Source: Pyrus communis (lineage: Eukaryota; Streptophyta; Magnoliopsida; Rosales; Rosaceae). Taken from it: DNA of 64,000 nt. The DNA is taken from assembly GCF_963583255.1 (NCBI RefSeq), contig NC_084814.1, positions 22,275,262 through 22,339,261 on the forward strand. The letters run 5' to 3'. The notes below the pieces were generated by a model. It was not told where the DNA came from. It saw only the letters and a program-made list of their open reading frames with translations, and made no database searches. Positions 36,572 to 53,116 of the stretch are shown in pieces; the stretch's first letter is position 1, and each line of letters begins with the position of its first letter. Made by a program: the position numbers and the translations under genes.

Positions 36572-38392
36572 GCAAATTACACTGGTCGTTAGATTTGATC
36601 CAACGGTTACAATTATTATAATTTTTAGAGAGATCTCTTTCTTGTAACCGTTTCATCAAAATCCAATTATCCGTGTGATTTGCTGAAGAGGCTGCACCTC
36701 TTAAGCTGAGGAGGGGATTCGTGATTAATGGGTCCAAAGTTAATGGAGTTGGTACACTCAGCGGCTGACACAACACAAGTGAACATCCAATAAGAAGACG
36801 GTGGACAATATAGATCGTTATTAGGATATTTTTTGCCATATATAAATACCACTACCACCCCAACAAAATCTATCCAAACACACCAAACCAAACATCACGA
36901 TTATGTGTATTAATTTTATATAAATGCAAACTATATATATGGTTGTGTTCCATAATTTTCTCGTTGAAATTTCTTGTCGATAACATGCAATTGCTTTGCT
37001 TTAAATTTGAAAATGACAACTTACCCAATATTGTTTCAGATATACGTACATCGTTGAAAATTTGACCAAGAAAAATATATACATCGTGGAAAATTTTCTT
37101 AAATCTGCTATTAATATAGATAGAAATTAAAATTCTGTCTATCCAATTTTGGACTAATTAAGTCTTGTATTACTTGCCTGTTTAAAATAAGCCATGTATA
37201 AGCTTTGAAAGGCTGTTTGATATTTATAATAGTTACAATTGTGCTTCGTTAGAATCTCATAAAAAACATGATCCTTGTACGTATCAAAATTCCATCAAAA
37301 GATTTTTCATGTCTGATAGTTAAGAGTTTTTTGCACTGTCCATGGGATTGGGAATTATTCCAACATTCGCCATTAGAATGAAGAGTGTGAATAAGCTAGT
37401 TAAAGAACATCCTTTGTATCCAAAAGAAGTCTTCCCGTTTATTTGGTTATTCTTCTCCAATTTCTGAGGGAGAAAGGGTGGGAGAAAGGAGGACCCTTGG
37501 CGGTTAAAGTGACGGAAGTTTATGTTTTGCTTATACCAGTTTCATGCAGTGCTACGTGAAGCGGCCCCAAATAAATGAGAGATTTTTCAGTGTGATCGGA
37601 ACACGGAATAGCATATCACATATCACTATACAAATAGTATATGTGTGTTTAAAAGTTAATAACTTAAAAAGTAAAATTTCTCACCCCAATATAAAAATAT
37701 GTGTTGTATCATTCGTGTTCCGGTCATAATAAAAAATTTCTCCAAATAAACAAAAAAACCAACACCCTCATCACACTAAGGATTAGGTTAGACGAAAATA
37801 AGTGACAACTAATGACTGATATAACTGTAATGACACATGACATTATTCTGGTGCAATAGTTTGTTAATAGGGGTGTGATATCCACACCCCTTGTTAACAA
37901 GGGTGTGTGAGAAATAATTTGGGGTGTGTGGATAGCACACTCCTTGTTAATATAGTTGTGGCTGTTAGAAGGGTATTGTAGTAATTGTGACATGTAATGT
38001 TGGCTGTATAAGGAATTGACAACCTTCAGTATAGCAGAAGGTTGTAATACATTCAATTGAAATAAAAATAGTTACTCTCTCTTCTTCTCCGATTTCTTCG
38101 CTTTCAAGCTTTACCTTCAACTGTCAATAACAACGTGATGCATATTTAACGCGTGTCAATTAAGTTGCAATCATACACACAACTTGGCTAGGACCATGCA
38201 TTTGTCAATCTGCAGGTGCCTGTTTATTGCCCCAGGAAATACTGTAGCGTACAACAAGGGACCTGGCTAGCTAATAGCCACAAAGAGGCATGCATGTGTC
38301 TGTGTGAGTGTGTCTGTGTCTGTGTCTGTGTCTGTGTGTATATATAAACACAGAGCCATACCAGGATCATATGTAGCTGGAAACCGATAATC
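36572..38392. other. Intergenic, with a MITE and an LTR-like block
   Basis: A MITE copy lies at about 37588-37742 (edges GTGATCGGAACACG and CGTGTTCCGGTCA, core AAAAGTTAATAACTT). About 37850-38130 is LTR-like: TTGTTAATAGGGGTGTG repeats, then a run ending in CTCTTCTTCTCCGATTTC and AACTGTCAATAACA. A (GT/CTGTGT)n tract sits at 38298-38340, just upstream of the next gene. No gene is recognised. Confidence 0.5.
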
Positions 38393-41930
<3,538 letters not shown>

Positions 41931-42483
41931 TGAACATATTTATGAAGTTCTTCGTTGCTATGTTTTTTGTACAAATTTTTTTTTAGTAACTAAAGGGAGG
42001 TTGAGACTTTAAAACTATTAATAATTTAGAGAAGGGGAAAGTTTCGAACCCAAAATATATGGGTAGAAATCCAACACCTTATCTACTAAGATATTAAACC
42101 GTATGTTATGTCAAGGGCATATAAGTTCGTTGCTATGTTGTAAACGAACTGTATTCTAAATTGGCTCCAATTGGGACATGATCTCAAAAGGACAACGTGA
42201 TGAACTGTTGAAATGGAGTTTCAATTTCTTTCAGTGTCATCTTTACTTCTATTTGAGAAATTGGTTGAAGTGAAGATTTTTAGAAAGTGTTGTTTTATTG
42301 ACACTACACATTTGTTGACTACATTTTACATAAAAACTAAATTTTAAATAACTTATATTCCCTAATATGAAATAATTTAGACCCTAAAACGTAAAATTCT
42401 AAATACATTCCAAGTCATTTTTAATTTTGGATCATATGCATACAAAGAATTTTATTTCTTCAAGTTCTCAAACCACTCCCACC

Positions 42484-43088
42484 TAGAGATGGTAATTAAA
42501 CCAGATAACCGTCCGAGTAGGATGGATTTGAGGATGAAAATTTGGGTATTTTCGGATATAAGAAAAAATTGTGAATATTATTTGTTTACGATTTAGGATA
42601 TGGTTATAGGGTTCTCAATCCGTATCCATCCCAGAGTCCGCCTCGAATTTTATATATAATATAAAATATATGATTTTTCTGTACATTCACAAGTATTGAA
42701 ATTATTTGATAAATTGCTTCGTCTGTAGTGGCTGTTGTATTTGCTTTTGTCATCCCTTTCTTTTTTTCACCAATTTGCCTTATTTGCTATCCTATTTGGC
42801 TTATCATGAACACCTCAAGAAAATATTTGTTTAATTATGTCTTTGATGATTTGGGTGTGGATATTTAATGGCAGAATTAGTATCAAATTATAATGTGCCA
42901 GTTGAACGAATAAATATTTCACATTGACGAAAATAGATATAACCGTTTAACAATGAGAAATCTATTACTCGATGGGTATGATTATAATCCCTGATGGTTA
43001 ATTTGCAAATATGGACATGGTTCATTTTCATAATTTATGGGAATGAATATGACATTTTCGTTCCCAATCCGAACCATTGCCATCCTTA
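42484..43088. mobile_element. Non-autonomous hAT-like element, about 605 bp
   Basis: The left end TAGAGATGGTAATTA and the right end mirror TAAGGATGGCAATGG form short inverted ends. The flanks CTCCCACC and TTTCCACC could be a decayed 8-bp target duplication, as hAT elements make. There is no open transposase. Confidence 0.5.
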
Positions 43089-43537
43089 TTTCCACCTTCC
43101 TTTGTTAAACAAATATGTTAAACAAAACCCTAGCCATTAAAAGCACAAACACACCAATGAAAAAACAAAAAAAAAACTTATTTTGACAAATTAAACATAA
43201 AATCGTCTATTTGGAGGCTACACGTAATGGTTGGGAAACCCTAGACCCCAATTCAGATTATAGGTATGTTCCTAGTTCTCAATCGATTAGGTATATTTCG
43301 GAGGATACCTACCAAAATATTGAATCATTTCATTAGTTATGTAATTTTCATTGTGACTGGAACACACATATCCCACTATTTGTATAGTGATGCGTGGTGT
43401 ACCATTAGGGCTCCGGTCACACTGAAAAACCTTTTTAAGTTTGAGCTTGGTAGAGATATGCAGAGAGCGTGAGGTGCGAGGATCGTTTGATTAAGATGGC
43501 TGTATTAAGATACTTTCCTCTGTTTTAGCTCTTGCAG

Positions 43538-43594
43538 ATGCACACCGCTACGTTGTCTGTCGCGAGGAAGGATTTCGGTTCCAAGATGTCATGA
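43538..43594 (+). pseudogene. Relic of a third aminopropyltransferase terminal exon
   Basis: After an acceptor (CTCTTGCAG) the frame reads MHTATLSVARKDFGSKMS then TGA. It aligns by eye with IHTAAFRLPSFAEKAIGFQM of the terminal exon at 41868-41930, and the nucleotides TTGCAGATGCACACCGCTAC and TTCCAAGATGTCATGAA match it more closely than the protein does. Nearby GGACATGATCTCAA also occurs 3' of the upstream gene at about 42175. No other exons were found, so this is a fragment left by a local duplication. Confidence 0.65.
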
Positions 43595-43973
43595 AAACAA
43601 ACAGTAGTTTCAACAGGTTCTGCTTTGGACATGATCTCAACAGGATCTTTACTACTATTTTAACCAAATATTCAAAAACTGAATCCTCATTTCTTCAACA
43701 AACATTCTCAATGCAAAAACCTTACAACCAAGGAAGCATATAGCAGAATTCAAACTTCATTACGGGGCTTACAAGGTACAAATAGGAGTCCGTAACCTCT
43801 TCAAAACCGTATAGGTGTAGAAAATACCTAAAACCGAAGGTACGTGTTACACAACAAAACCAACCGCCGTGGAAAGACCTGAGAATTTTTCTTCCAAACA
43901 TAATTTAAGCTCTCGTCGTGACTATATTCGACAACAAAAGTGGGATTTCTCTATTTGTAAATGTAACTGGTGT

Positions 43974-45690
43974 TTATGGTGGGATTTGCTCTGCTTCAAG
44001 ATCTCTTGGGTGCATGGACAAAATGCACAAAAGGTGAGGGAGAAAGAAATATTTCGCTAGAAACACGAGAACCCCATAATCAGCCTCTTCGCCAACTGCT
44101 GGCCGGCGTGGATTTACCCAGAATATTTGGCTTGCACACCATAAGCTGTACAGGAGTGCTACGATAGCAATTAGAATTGCTGATTGTATCGATTGTTTGG
44201 TAATAGACCTGTGAGGCCTAACTCTGCAAGCCAAAACAAGTGATCAACATATACGTAAAGGACCTGTGGCGAGCTAGGGAAAGAGGAACCAGATGTATGT
44301 GGAGTGCCTCAAATAAATACCTGTTGATGTATACAAATCCGCCAATTAAGATGATGCATAAAATGCCAACTACAACAACAGCATCTGGATTAACCGGTGC
44401 TCGACCCTCCCACCAACCAGTGCTCAAAATCCATGTATACTCTGATGAATGCCCATTCTCCTGCAATTTGAAAGGACATATAAAAATGTAAACAGACAAA
44501 AAGGGAAGTAGAAAACATGAATTTATGCTCCGTGACTGAATTACATGTGGATCGATGAGCCTCAAAGTTCTTGCACATAGGCGCTATTAAACTTTAGACT
44601 CCGTTGATACATATTCGATGTCAAATTATGACTCTAAACATCCGCTACTACCGAAATTAAGAATCATATTACGACCTTTTCTCCTATGGCTACATCAACC
44701 CCTAATGAAAAGAAAACAAACCAAAACTAAAATGTTAACCCTCCAAAACACAAGTCATTGGTTCTTCTTCATAGAACAAACAATCGATAAAGAATTGAAT
44801 TAGGATCTTCGAGCAGAAGAGCTGATCGACGTCTCAATATTACCTCGAACAAGTGATCGAGGAAGAAGTGTGAAAAAGAACCAGCTGACACCAGCAAGAA
44901 GCATTGCTTCTTAGTAAGGGGCACCTGTAACATAAAAACACAAGAAATGACAGACATATTCACTACTTGTGTTAATGATGAATGATCAAAACAAAGATTC
45001 TGGTTCAGTAATTTTCCAACAAAATCTTACAATTACGAACAACCTTAAAAGCAACATTAAACAACCAAAACAAATCTCACTTAATAAATACAACCTCATT
45101 CCCCTTTCCCAGTATCGAGCATATGATTCATATGAGGCTAATGTTCATTAATCTGATCAAGTAAATCACACAGTTCAGATCATATGCAGAAATCCTACTT
45201 TGATTTTCTCCTAAGATCTGCACAGCCAAAAATAGAAACCCCAAATCTTAAAACTGACAACTAAAGTCCGAAAATAGAAACCCAAAAGATCCAAGATTCA
45301 AACTTCGTTTCCATTTTCTCACAGTTCCCCAGCTCCCACAACCAAAAATAGAAACCCCAAATCTGAAAAACGACAACTCACCCCAGAAAACGAATCAAGA
45401 ACCCGCCTTCGAAGAAAAACTCCAGAAACCCACGAGTACAGAAAACAGAGAGGAAGACCCAGGAGGAGGAAATAGAAGATGGGATCGTGGACCAAGTCGG
45501 CGAGCTCGGAGCCGAACCCGAAGCCGAAGACGGAGTCGAGCCACTCGGAGAAGGAGCCGATGTCGGGGCCGAAGAAGGCGTTGACCGTGTAGAAGAGGGT
45601 GTGGTGGGGGCTGAACCTGCCACCGCTGAGGGTGGTCAGAGCCAGGCCCGAACCCATGGCGTACATGAGGTGCGGACCAGGGCCCGGCAT
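43974..45690 (-). CDS. Multi-pass membrane protein, possibly YdjM/metal-dependent-hydrolase-like, four exons, 259 aa
   Basis: The exons, in transcript order, are 45382-45690, 44844-44924, 44321-44460 and 43974-44223. All are GT-AG and give 780 nt, open throughout. The ATG at 45690 (MPGPGPHLMYAMGSG) is the first in frame; codons further upstream lack an ATG. There are about five or six hydrophobic helices, for example PIFYFLLLGLPLCFLYSWV, AVVVVGILCIILIGGFVYI and SAILIAIVALLYSLW. Conserved-looking polar residues within membrane-proximal parts are H7, FFGPDIGS, HDP and GSFSHFFLDHLFE (His122, Asp126, His127). The SHxxLD pattern recalls the bacterial YdjM/DUF457 inner-membrane putative hydrolases. 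That link is a memory-based inference, and function in plants is unknown to me. The gene structure itself is solid. Confidence 0.75.
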
Positions 45691-47244
45691 GGCTGCACCT
45701 ACTCCCACCTGGGTTTTGGCCCGGGGGGTGGTCAGATTTAAGAGCTTGAGTTTTTGTTGTTTGTTACAAATCAGGATCTGCCATTGTTTGATGTCAGCTG
45801 GAAAGCTTGATGGGCAATTACAGTTTGAGTGTCGAGTTTCATTAAATTCAAGCGCTGATTAAGGAATGAGAGACAGTTTATCTCGTTAGGATTATGTTGG
45901 AATATGTGCTTTTGGGCTTATGTCATGTGCTTTTGTTATCTTGGGCTTTTGGCCATCTTTTGATTATTTGGTTTAGATTGTACTACTATGCTATAGAAAA
46001 TTTATAAACGAAACTGGTCAATTTCTTAATATTAATTTGAAGATTACTTTTACAAAAAAAAAAAAATTATAACCGGATATCGTTTAATTATCTAAATGTA
46101 TCAGATAAATAGACAATTCATCATAACAAACGTATGAGTGCTCTTGAATTAATCTGGAACAAATTAAACGTGGAATGAATTCTTGGTGGGTGCTTATCAA
46201 CCTAACGACATGAATTGAAAGGTCATGTGGTCTGAACATTCTTGGATAGGTTTTGAATAATTTCACACGTCCTCTTCTATATCGCGTAGGGTCTAAGAAC
46301 AACGCCTAAGGGACGGGGCCTATCCAGATCATGGGCCAGCTCAGGCCCTTCCTATTTCAAATGGTGCTGGATAAGCCCGGTCCTAAGACTTGGCCGGGCC
46401 AGCCACAACTCGAAAAATAAGATTGGGCTCAGACCGGCCCATCGGGCCTCGTCCCTTTTTACAGGCCTAGACGTTACTAAGCATTTGAGGTAATCTTTCG
46501 GAAATGCCCTTAAAGTTGGGTTTCTATGCAGGTCAGAATATGTGGGCTCATTTAGCCCAATTCATTGACTATATCCAGATCTAGCCCAATACCTAAGCCG
46601 AAAAAGGTCCAACCAATTATCTCCAGAATGTTGGTCTCCACTCTCTTAATCTTTAACAATACTTAATACTTAACATGTTTAAAATATCGATATGGTTGTC
46701 ACTTCACACTACGGTCAAGTGATATTCATCTTCACTTGTAAATCAGATATCTTAGATTAGATTCTCGCCAAAAACGAACTTGAATCATATTATTGCTAAC
46801 TTATTGTGAAGTTAAGTCTGCTCCCTTCTCATTAATGTAGATAATCTCAAGAAATATAATGATATCAACAGTTAGACGATAATTATGTTGAATACATGTA
46901 AACAGTTCTAAAATTAAAAGTCAATCTAATAATTCAACCCATTAAATTTGTTAACTTTTGTTAAAAAAACAAAAAAAAAAAAAAAAAAATCAACGGATAA
47001 GTTCTAAGACGCAATATCTTCTTCTTTGATCTTGTTTGATTTTTCCAATTTTCTCACCAACTCGCTTATACTTGGTTGGAAAAATCCCCGACTCCCAATG
47101 ACGTCATCACCTTCTCATTTAGCCAGAGTTGGGCGACGTCAGCTGGAAGGAAAGAACGGATAAGAACCGGATGGTACCATCGGACACGGGGTAATTGGTG
47201 GGACCCGCCGGCTTGTCAACTTTTTGGTCTTTTTAACGGATAAG

Positions 47245-47297
<53 letters not shown>

Positions 47298-49740
47298 ATC
47301 TCTATAGTCTTTCTCTCTCCAGTCTGTATGTGCATGCAATTGCAAATTTGGAATGGGCGACTCTTCTCCCCACGCATTCGCCTCCTCCGCCTGCGACACG
47401 GCACGAGACTACTATACGTGGCTGGCCCACCACGGACCATCGGATAACGTCGGCCCCACCTTTTCCCTGTCTCAAATGCAACAATATTATTTTATTTTTC
47501 TATTTTTATATTTTCGCCTTTTCCCTTTTTTTATTTTCCGCTGGGAAATAGTATATTTGTTTACAGAAAGTAAAGGTGAGTTGTTATTTTACTTCATGTA
47601 ATTCCCTTCCTAATCCGAATATTCCGATTGTCAACCATGGTGATGGCCACGTGGAGGGGTCTGATATACTCCCCAAATTTATAATTCTCTCTTTATATCA
47701 TTCTGATATGACATGTGGCAACAATGTTTTTTTATCACATCAAAATAAAGTGATAGATTCAAAAAGTCATGGAAATTAATAAAGCAAGTATTTGCTATGT
47801 TTTTAAGAAAAAAACTGCTTACATGTTGTTGTGAGAATAAACAGTTGTTTTAACAAAAAATAACGATTGAGTGTTTTGGTAAATTTTTACGTAAAGTTCC
47901 TGTTAATATGTTAAATGTCTAAAAAATAATATAATATTTAATGTGATATAATAATCGTCAAAGAGAATAATACAAGGGTAAAGATCAGAATTTTGTGAAA
48001 TATGCAAGGATATATTTGTTATTTAAAAATCTCATTAAATAGGCATTGTTCATTGTGCTTTGAAAAGAACACCTTTTAAAAAGCATATAGAGTCATAGGC
48101 TCTGGTTCTGCTTTTTTACTTTTATTAATAACATTTTAAAAATAAACGCTTCTTTGTTTTATTAAACATATTCGATTCGAAATTTTTTTAATAAACTTCT
48201 TTTTTTTTTATAAAGCACCACAACTGAAAACCAATCGTAAATCTAATGCGAACACGTTATCTTGCCGCACTTTACAAATGTGAATGACCTTACAACTACC
48301 TAATGGGAGCCCACCACATCCAGCTGGCATTGTACAAATATTCACAACCATATATCCACACGATTTAATTCCAAAAATGTTGCACATACGAAGATTTGTA
48401 AGAGGTGGTGGGGGCCTCCCCCCACATGCCAGAAGAAAAATAAAATCTTAGTACCATCATAACGTGGGCCCCGACGGTGGACCGACCAACCACGAGGAAA
48501 CAAGTGTGATCACGTGGATAAATGTCCATTGTCAAAGGGAAGCCAGAGGGAATTGGTCACCGTTTGTGAAAAGCGCTTACGAGGATTGGAACAAGTCGGC
48601 ATGCGGGACTGGATTGGAAGAAAAGAAAATGTTGCCGTACTGGAAAAGAACAAGGGTTGGGAAATGGGATGGGTATGGGTCCAATCCAATCGGGTTAGGG
48701 AATTAGGAATGGGATAGGATAATATAAGATGAGGTTAATACGGTCACACTGGCTTTTGGCTTCGTCATAGGCTGTGACGGGGAAGAGAGAGATCCATGTC
48801 TCCTAGATTTTATCGGCTTTGAAGTTCGTGACACCAGGAAGGACTTACGCTTGCTCATCATTACATCTATATGCCAAGTTGCCTTATATTTAACGTTAGG
48901 TGCTTATGATTAGATTGAATTAGATAACATGTAAATACAACCTATTATGATAAGATTTAGAACTACTAGTGATTAAGGATGAATTTAAGAAGCGTATTTC
49001 AGACGACATATTTGAAATTCGATTTTTGATGCTGGTGAATCACACGATGGTGGCTAAAGAGAGGCTTAAATATGCTTTTGTGAGTCATTTCTGCCCCAAT
49101 AATGATGGATTGTAGTGGTAAAGACCCCAACTGGTCTCCCTTTAAAAGAATTTATAAGTTTTAGTAGTGAGTAATTCGTTTTTTATAGCCAACATAGACG
49201 AAGTTTTTTCTTTTCTTCTTTCAAACATACGAAATATAATGAGTTATTCAATCCAATCTTATATACCATGAATTTTGATGCAGACTTTTGTGTATCTAAG
49301 TTGGTTACGCTTTATGGTCGTCAATTTCACTCAAGTTCGAACCGTCATTTTAGTGGCTTCTATTAAAGTCGAATGTTGCTTGAATCAAAATGGAAAAACA
49401 TAAAGTTTCATCGTAAACAGAGTTGATTATCATGTTTGATCCGAGATTAAACTTACCAACAAATAAGCAATCACGCAAGAAAATACTAAAAATTAGCGTT
49501 TATCATGCCGTTGAGTTCTTGTATTCACTTGAGGAGGCCAAACCTACTTAGACTTTGTCTACCACCAAATTGGAAACATATGCAGACGCTGTTCAATTAA
49601 TCTGATGTTCAATTAATCTAAAGTCAAGTTTGCCTCCTTTGGTCCCTTGTTAAGCTAGACAAATAATTGACTAATTAAGGTTAGTTTACTTTTGCCTCTA
49701 TAGTCTTCGTCAATTAGGTATCCGTTTATTGCAATTGTTT
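45691..49740. other. Intergenic, no recognised gene
   Basis: The first few hundred bases should contain the promoter of the membrane-protein gene, which reads leftward. About 46300-46460 is unusually GC-rich with GGGCC phrases, possibly an element remnant. Small open frames around 47330-47780 and 48460-48720 show no recognisable domain. Confidence 0.5.
47247..47297. repeat. (CT)n microsatellite
   Basis: About 50 bp of uninterrupted CT repeat. Confidence 0.95.
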
Positions 49741-49965
49741 GAAATTTATGCCAACTTGTCGTCATGTGGCCAAAAATCAATTTCATAAGATATTGGAGTT
49801 CAAATGAAACTATGAAAGATCACATTCACGAGATTTCTCAATGCGCTGAGAATACGGCTTGGTATACCAAGTGTAATAATACATTTTGTTGGAATTTAAA
49901 AAAAGTGTTTCCAACCAATTATGCTATGACACTTATTGTACTTGGCACCTTGATTTTTTTTTCCC
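49740..49965. repeat. Dispersed repeat, partner at about 62195-62345
   Basis: Shares CGCTGAGAA-like text, GTATACCAAGTGTAA, TTGTTGGAA, TTTCCAACCAATTATG and a TTGTACTTGGCACC-like end with the stretch 3' of the TPS gene. It is probably a fragment of a dispersed retroelement. The open frame inside is not a gene. Confidence 0.55.
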
Positions 49966-51024
49966 ACATTTACAGTTGAAAAGTTGGTGAAATAGTCGTA
50001 TGTTTTGTAACTATTTCATTTTTCTCTAGAAGTAGATTTTTCAATTTTAGAAAAGGGACATATTATATGTATTTTCTAATAATTCTAGAGACACCAACTC
50101 ATGTCTTTTTTAAATCTCAACTAATGTAAATAGCTAAGGTTGATAGTCCTCATTTCATTTTAATGAATATCGTACATTTTCCTAAAAAATTCCGCCAATT
50201 TAGCTAATTATTGTCATTTTGTGTGACTTTATTGCAGTTTCATGCATCAATTCGATTGATATTTTTTAATACAATATAATAAGACTAGCCACAAAATTAA
50301 ACTAAGTCACAAATTTGTCAATAATAATTAATTGTCAAACCCATTAGTCGAATAAGAAAAATCATTCACTTACAGGTGAGCATTATACCGCTAAACCGAC
50401 AATAATGTTAGTGAGCTAATTGACAAAAATTATTATTCAACTTCAAATGCAACCTTTATTAACTGCATAACTCAAAGTTGAAAAATTCAAATCATAAATA
50501 TGAAACTGAAAAATGATTTAAACTACAAAGGAACAACCTTTTAATTTTAGAGAGTTTAACAAAACACTTTCGATACTGTTCACTTTTAATGAAAAATCAC
50601 ATTTATACTTTTTCCTAGTACTATTCATTATACCTTTAAAAATAACTTTTCATTAAATGATAAAATTTTTAAAATTTTTCGTTAATTTCCCTTTTAATTT
50701 AACAAGAGCTTTTTTGGTGGTGTCACGAGTTTTGATTATACAAATCGCTTCCGTTGACAAACAAATCGTTTGCATAAAGATTCAACAAATGACGCACCGA
50801 CCTACTCGCGCGTGAAGATTTCTCACGGCTTTCACTTGGGCGGTAAGTGAAAAGGGTAAAAACATAACGGACCGAAATGTGAAAATGTTAAAAGGCCGAA
50901 CAAAACGATCTTATCCAAATGGGCGACACCGTGACAGAAGGAAAGCTTTGTGGTCGAGCAGCCGCGTTTACTGCCCATCTCCCCATAAGTAATTTGGTAA
51001 ATGTTCTTTTTTATATAATGATAT

Positions 51025-51635
51025 TGTTGAAGAATAAGATCTCGCACGGTCATATGACATATACAATTAATATATTGGAATTTTCACACTTAGTATTACC
51101 GAGATCTTTTGTGATATAATAACTCAACACCTAGTAATATGCGGTTAAGTTGACAATATTGGTGATATGGTTGAGGACCTGCATGGGTCTCATGGTGTGA
51201 TATCAAAGCAAACCATTCTTTCAACATGTTCTCGGCCTAGTTTACTATACTCGAAAATACCAACTTAAGTTGGGCTTTCAAAAAGCTGCACTAGCTTCAG
51301 CTTAAAGATATTAAATGATTGGGCCCTTAAAAAGTTGTGTTGGTTCTAGTCTTGAATGATGATCGGGCTCTCAAAAGTTGCATTAGTGCCAGTACAATTA
51401 CTTGAAATGTTCCCGATGTTGGAATTGATTTACCTTGTGACCTTGTGTGTGTTCACTCATGAGGAGGCGTGTTGAAGAATAAGATCTCACATCGGTTATC
51501 TGACAAAATAATATACAATTAATATACCAGAGTTTTCACCTCTAATATCACCGACATCATTTGTGATAAAACTCAATACCTAGTTATAGATGATTAAGTT
51601 AGGACAATATTAGTATTATTAGTGGTGAACCAACA
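51025..51635 (+). mobile_element. TRIM-like LTR retroelement, about 0.6 kb
   Basis: Direct repeats at about 51025-51183 and 51470-51635 both start TGTTGAAGAATAAGATCT, then carry ATACAATTAATATA, GTGATATAA-like and CAATATT blocks, and end in CA. Just after the first, TGATATCAAAGC (51197-51208) matches the Met-tRNA primer-binding consensus at 10 of 12 positions. Directly before the second, GAGGAGG (51461-51467) can serve as a polypurine tract. The internal region of about 285 bp has no coding capacity. Confidence 0.75.
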
Positions 51636-52304
51636 GAGACGTATAAATTTACTAGATATAATTATATTAACAAAATAATAAATTGATATCGAATTTGTTA
51701 TTTACGAATTCAAATAGACCATTCAATCCCAAGTGAAAGCGATTACCGTTATACCATGATATTCACTACGACCTTCATTCTACATTTGGGTGGCAGTTCA
51801 TTTCAATTCTTTACCATTTTACCCAATTGCTATACTTTCATATTAAGTTATTAACTATTGCAGCTACTTTCTTTTTTATCTTACTCTTAATTCCCAAAAA
51901 GAACAGTGTTAGCAGTGGCATACGCATGCATTGCGATGGAATGACGTTTGAGTGTGCGTTGTGTTTATTTGGCACTGATGTAAGTGAGTAATATAAATGT
52001 AGTAGATACGACTATTTGGCACATGAATAAGCAATTGTTGCTCAAGAACTCTTTGCCACAAGATAAATAAGATGCTTTGTAATTGTTCCTTGAAAATAGA
52101 GAAAAAAATTCATGTGAAAACACATAATACACTCGCTTCTTAAGGTAATGGGATAATACTTTTATTTTTATTTAAAAAGAGGGATAACTAATGATAAGTC
52201 ACGGTTATCCACTCATTTTGGGGGTAATGGGATAATATTTTATGAGCCTTAGTTCATACATTTTTTTTCTTTCATCTCATATGTATCTTTATAAAGCATT
52301 GTAA
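51636..52304. other. Intergenic, nothing recognised
   Basis: AT-rich sequence with a GGTAATGGGATAATA phrase occurring twice (about 52145 and 52223). No gene signal. Confidence 0.5.
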
Positions 52305-53113
52305 AGCCATCTCTAACTGAAGGAGAGACAAAGGGCCATGTTTAGCCCTATAGTTCTGCAAGAAATTATATTTTAATGAATATTGTCAAACCATATTTTA
52401 TACCATCTCCAACCGAGAGGGCCAAAGTACCATAGGTCAAACATAGTCCCTTGACAAAAAACTCATCTCCAACCGAGGGGGCTAAAAGGCCATAGTTCAA
52501 ACATAATTAATATATATTTTATTATTTTAATTAAATTAATATGGTTAATTAAATTAAACTATCATATTAAAATAAGATGTTTGGACATATTTTGAGTGCC
52601 ACTTGTGGTTAAATGAATTAGCCTCCGGATTTCTCATCTTTATATAATCTCAATAATTTTTCGGATAGGATTTCAAGTCCAAGCCCTTCCTTTCATTGTA
52701 GATGTGGCCATTTGAAAATTCTTGAAAAAAAATTAAAAGAAAGATTATTGGAAGATGTAAGAGAATAGAATGTGAAGAATTGAAATAAAATGAGGTAAGA
52801 TAGTATGGAATGTGAAAAATATGTGAGAAATGGTGTAGGAATGACTTAGGTATTTGTCCAAAAAAAAAAAATCAAATTCCAACGGCTACCTGACGTTATG
52901 TTGACGTTAGGCTACCGTTGGAGTGCAAGTGGGCTAGGCTCATCAGGCTGGCTAGCTGGCTTGAAATGGTCAGCCCGCTGACCTGATTTGGTGGTTTTGG
53001 CTTGGTGGGGCCCATAATCCATTTGGTCTAGCCCTCAGTTAGATACTGTTTTTGTGTCATTTCGAGCTATTTTTAGCGCTATGACCCTTTGACCGGGTCA
53101 GTTGGAGATGACC
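52305..53113. mobile_element. PIF/Harbinger-like non-autonomous element, TAA-flanked
   Basis: The left end GCCATCTCTAACTGAAGG with AAAGGGCCATG is mirrored at the right end (rc: GTCATCTCCAACTGACCC, AAAGGGTCATAG). TAA sits immediately outside both ends (52302-52304 and 53114-53116), the 3-bp target duplication typical of PIF/Harbinger. Internal CATCTCCAACCGAG phrases at about 52406 and 52466 suggest nested copies. Confidence 0.7.
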
Positions 53114-53116
53114 TAA

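Noticed and set aside
45487..45862. GC-rich plus-strand frames opposite the membrane-protein first exon
   Set aside because: Antisense shadow with repetitive Glu/Gly or Ser/Pro composition.
48464..48717. Short overlapping frames in a somewhat GC-richer stretch
   Set aside because: Two frames overlap with equal length and no recognisable motif or splice context.
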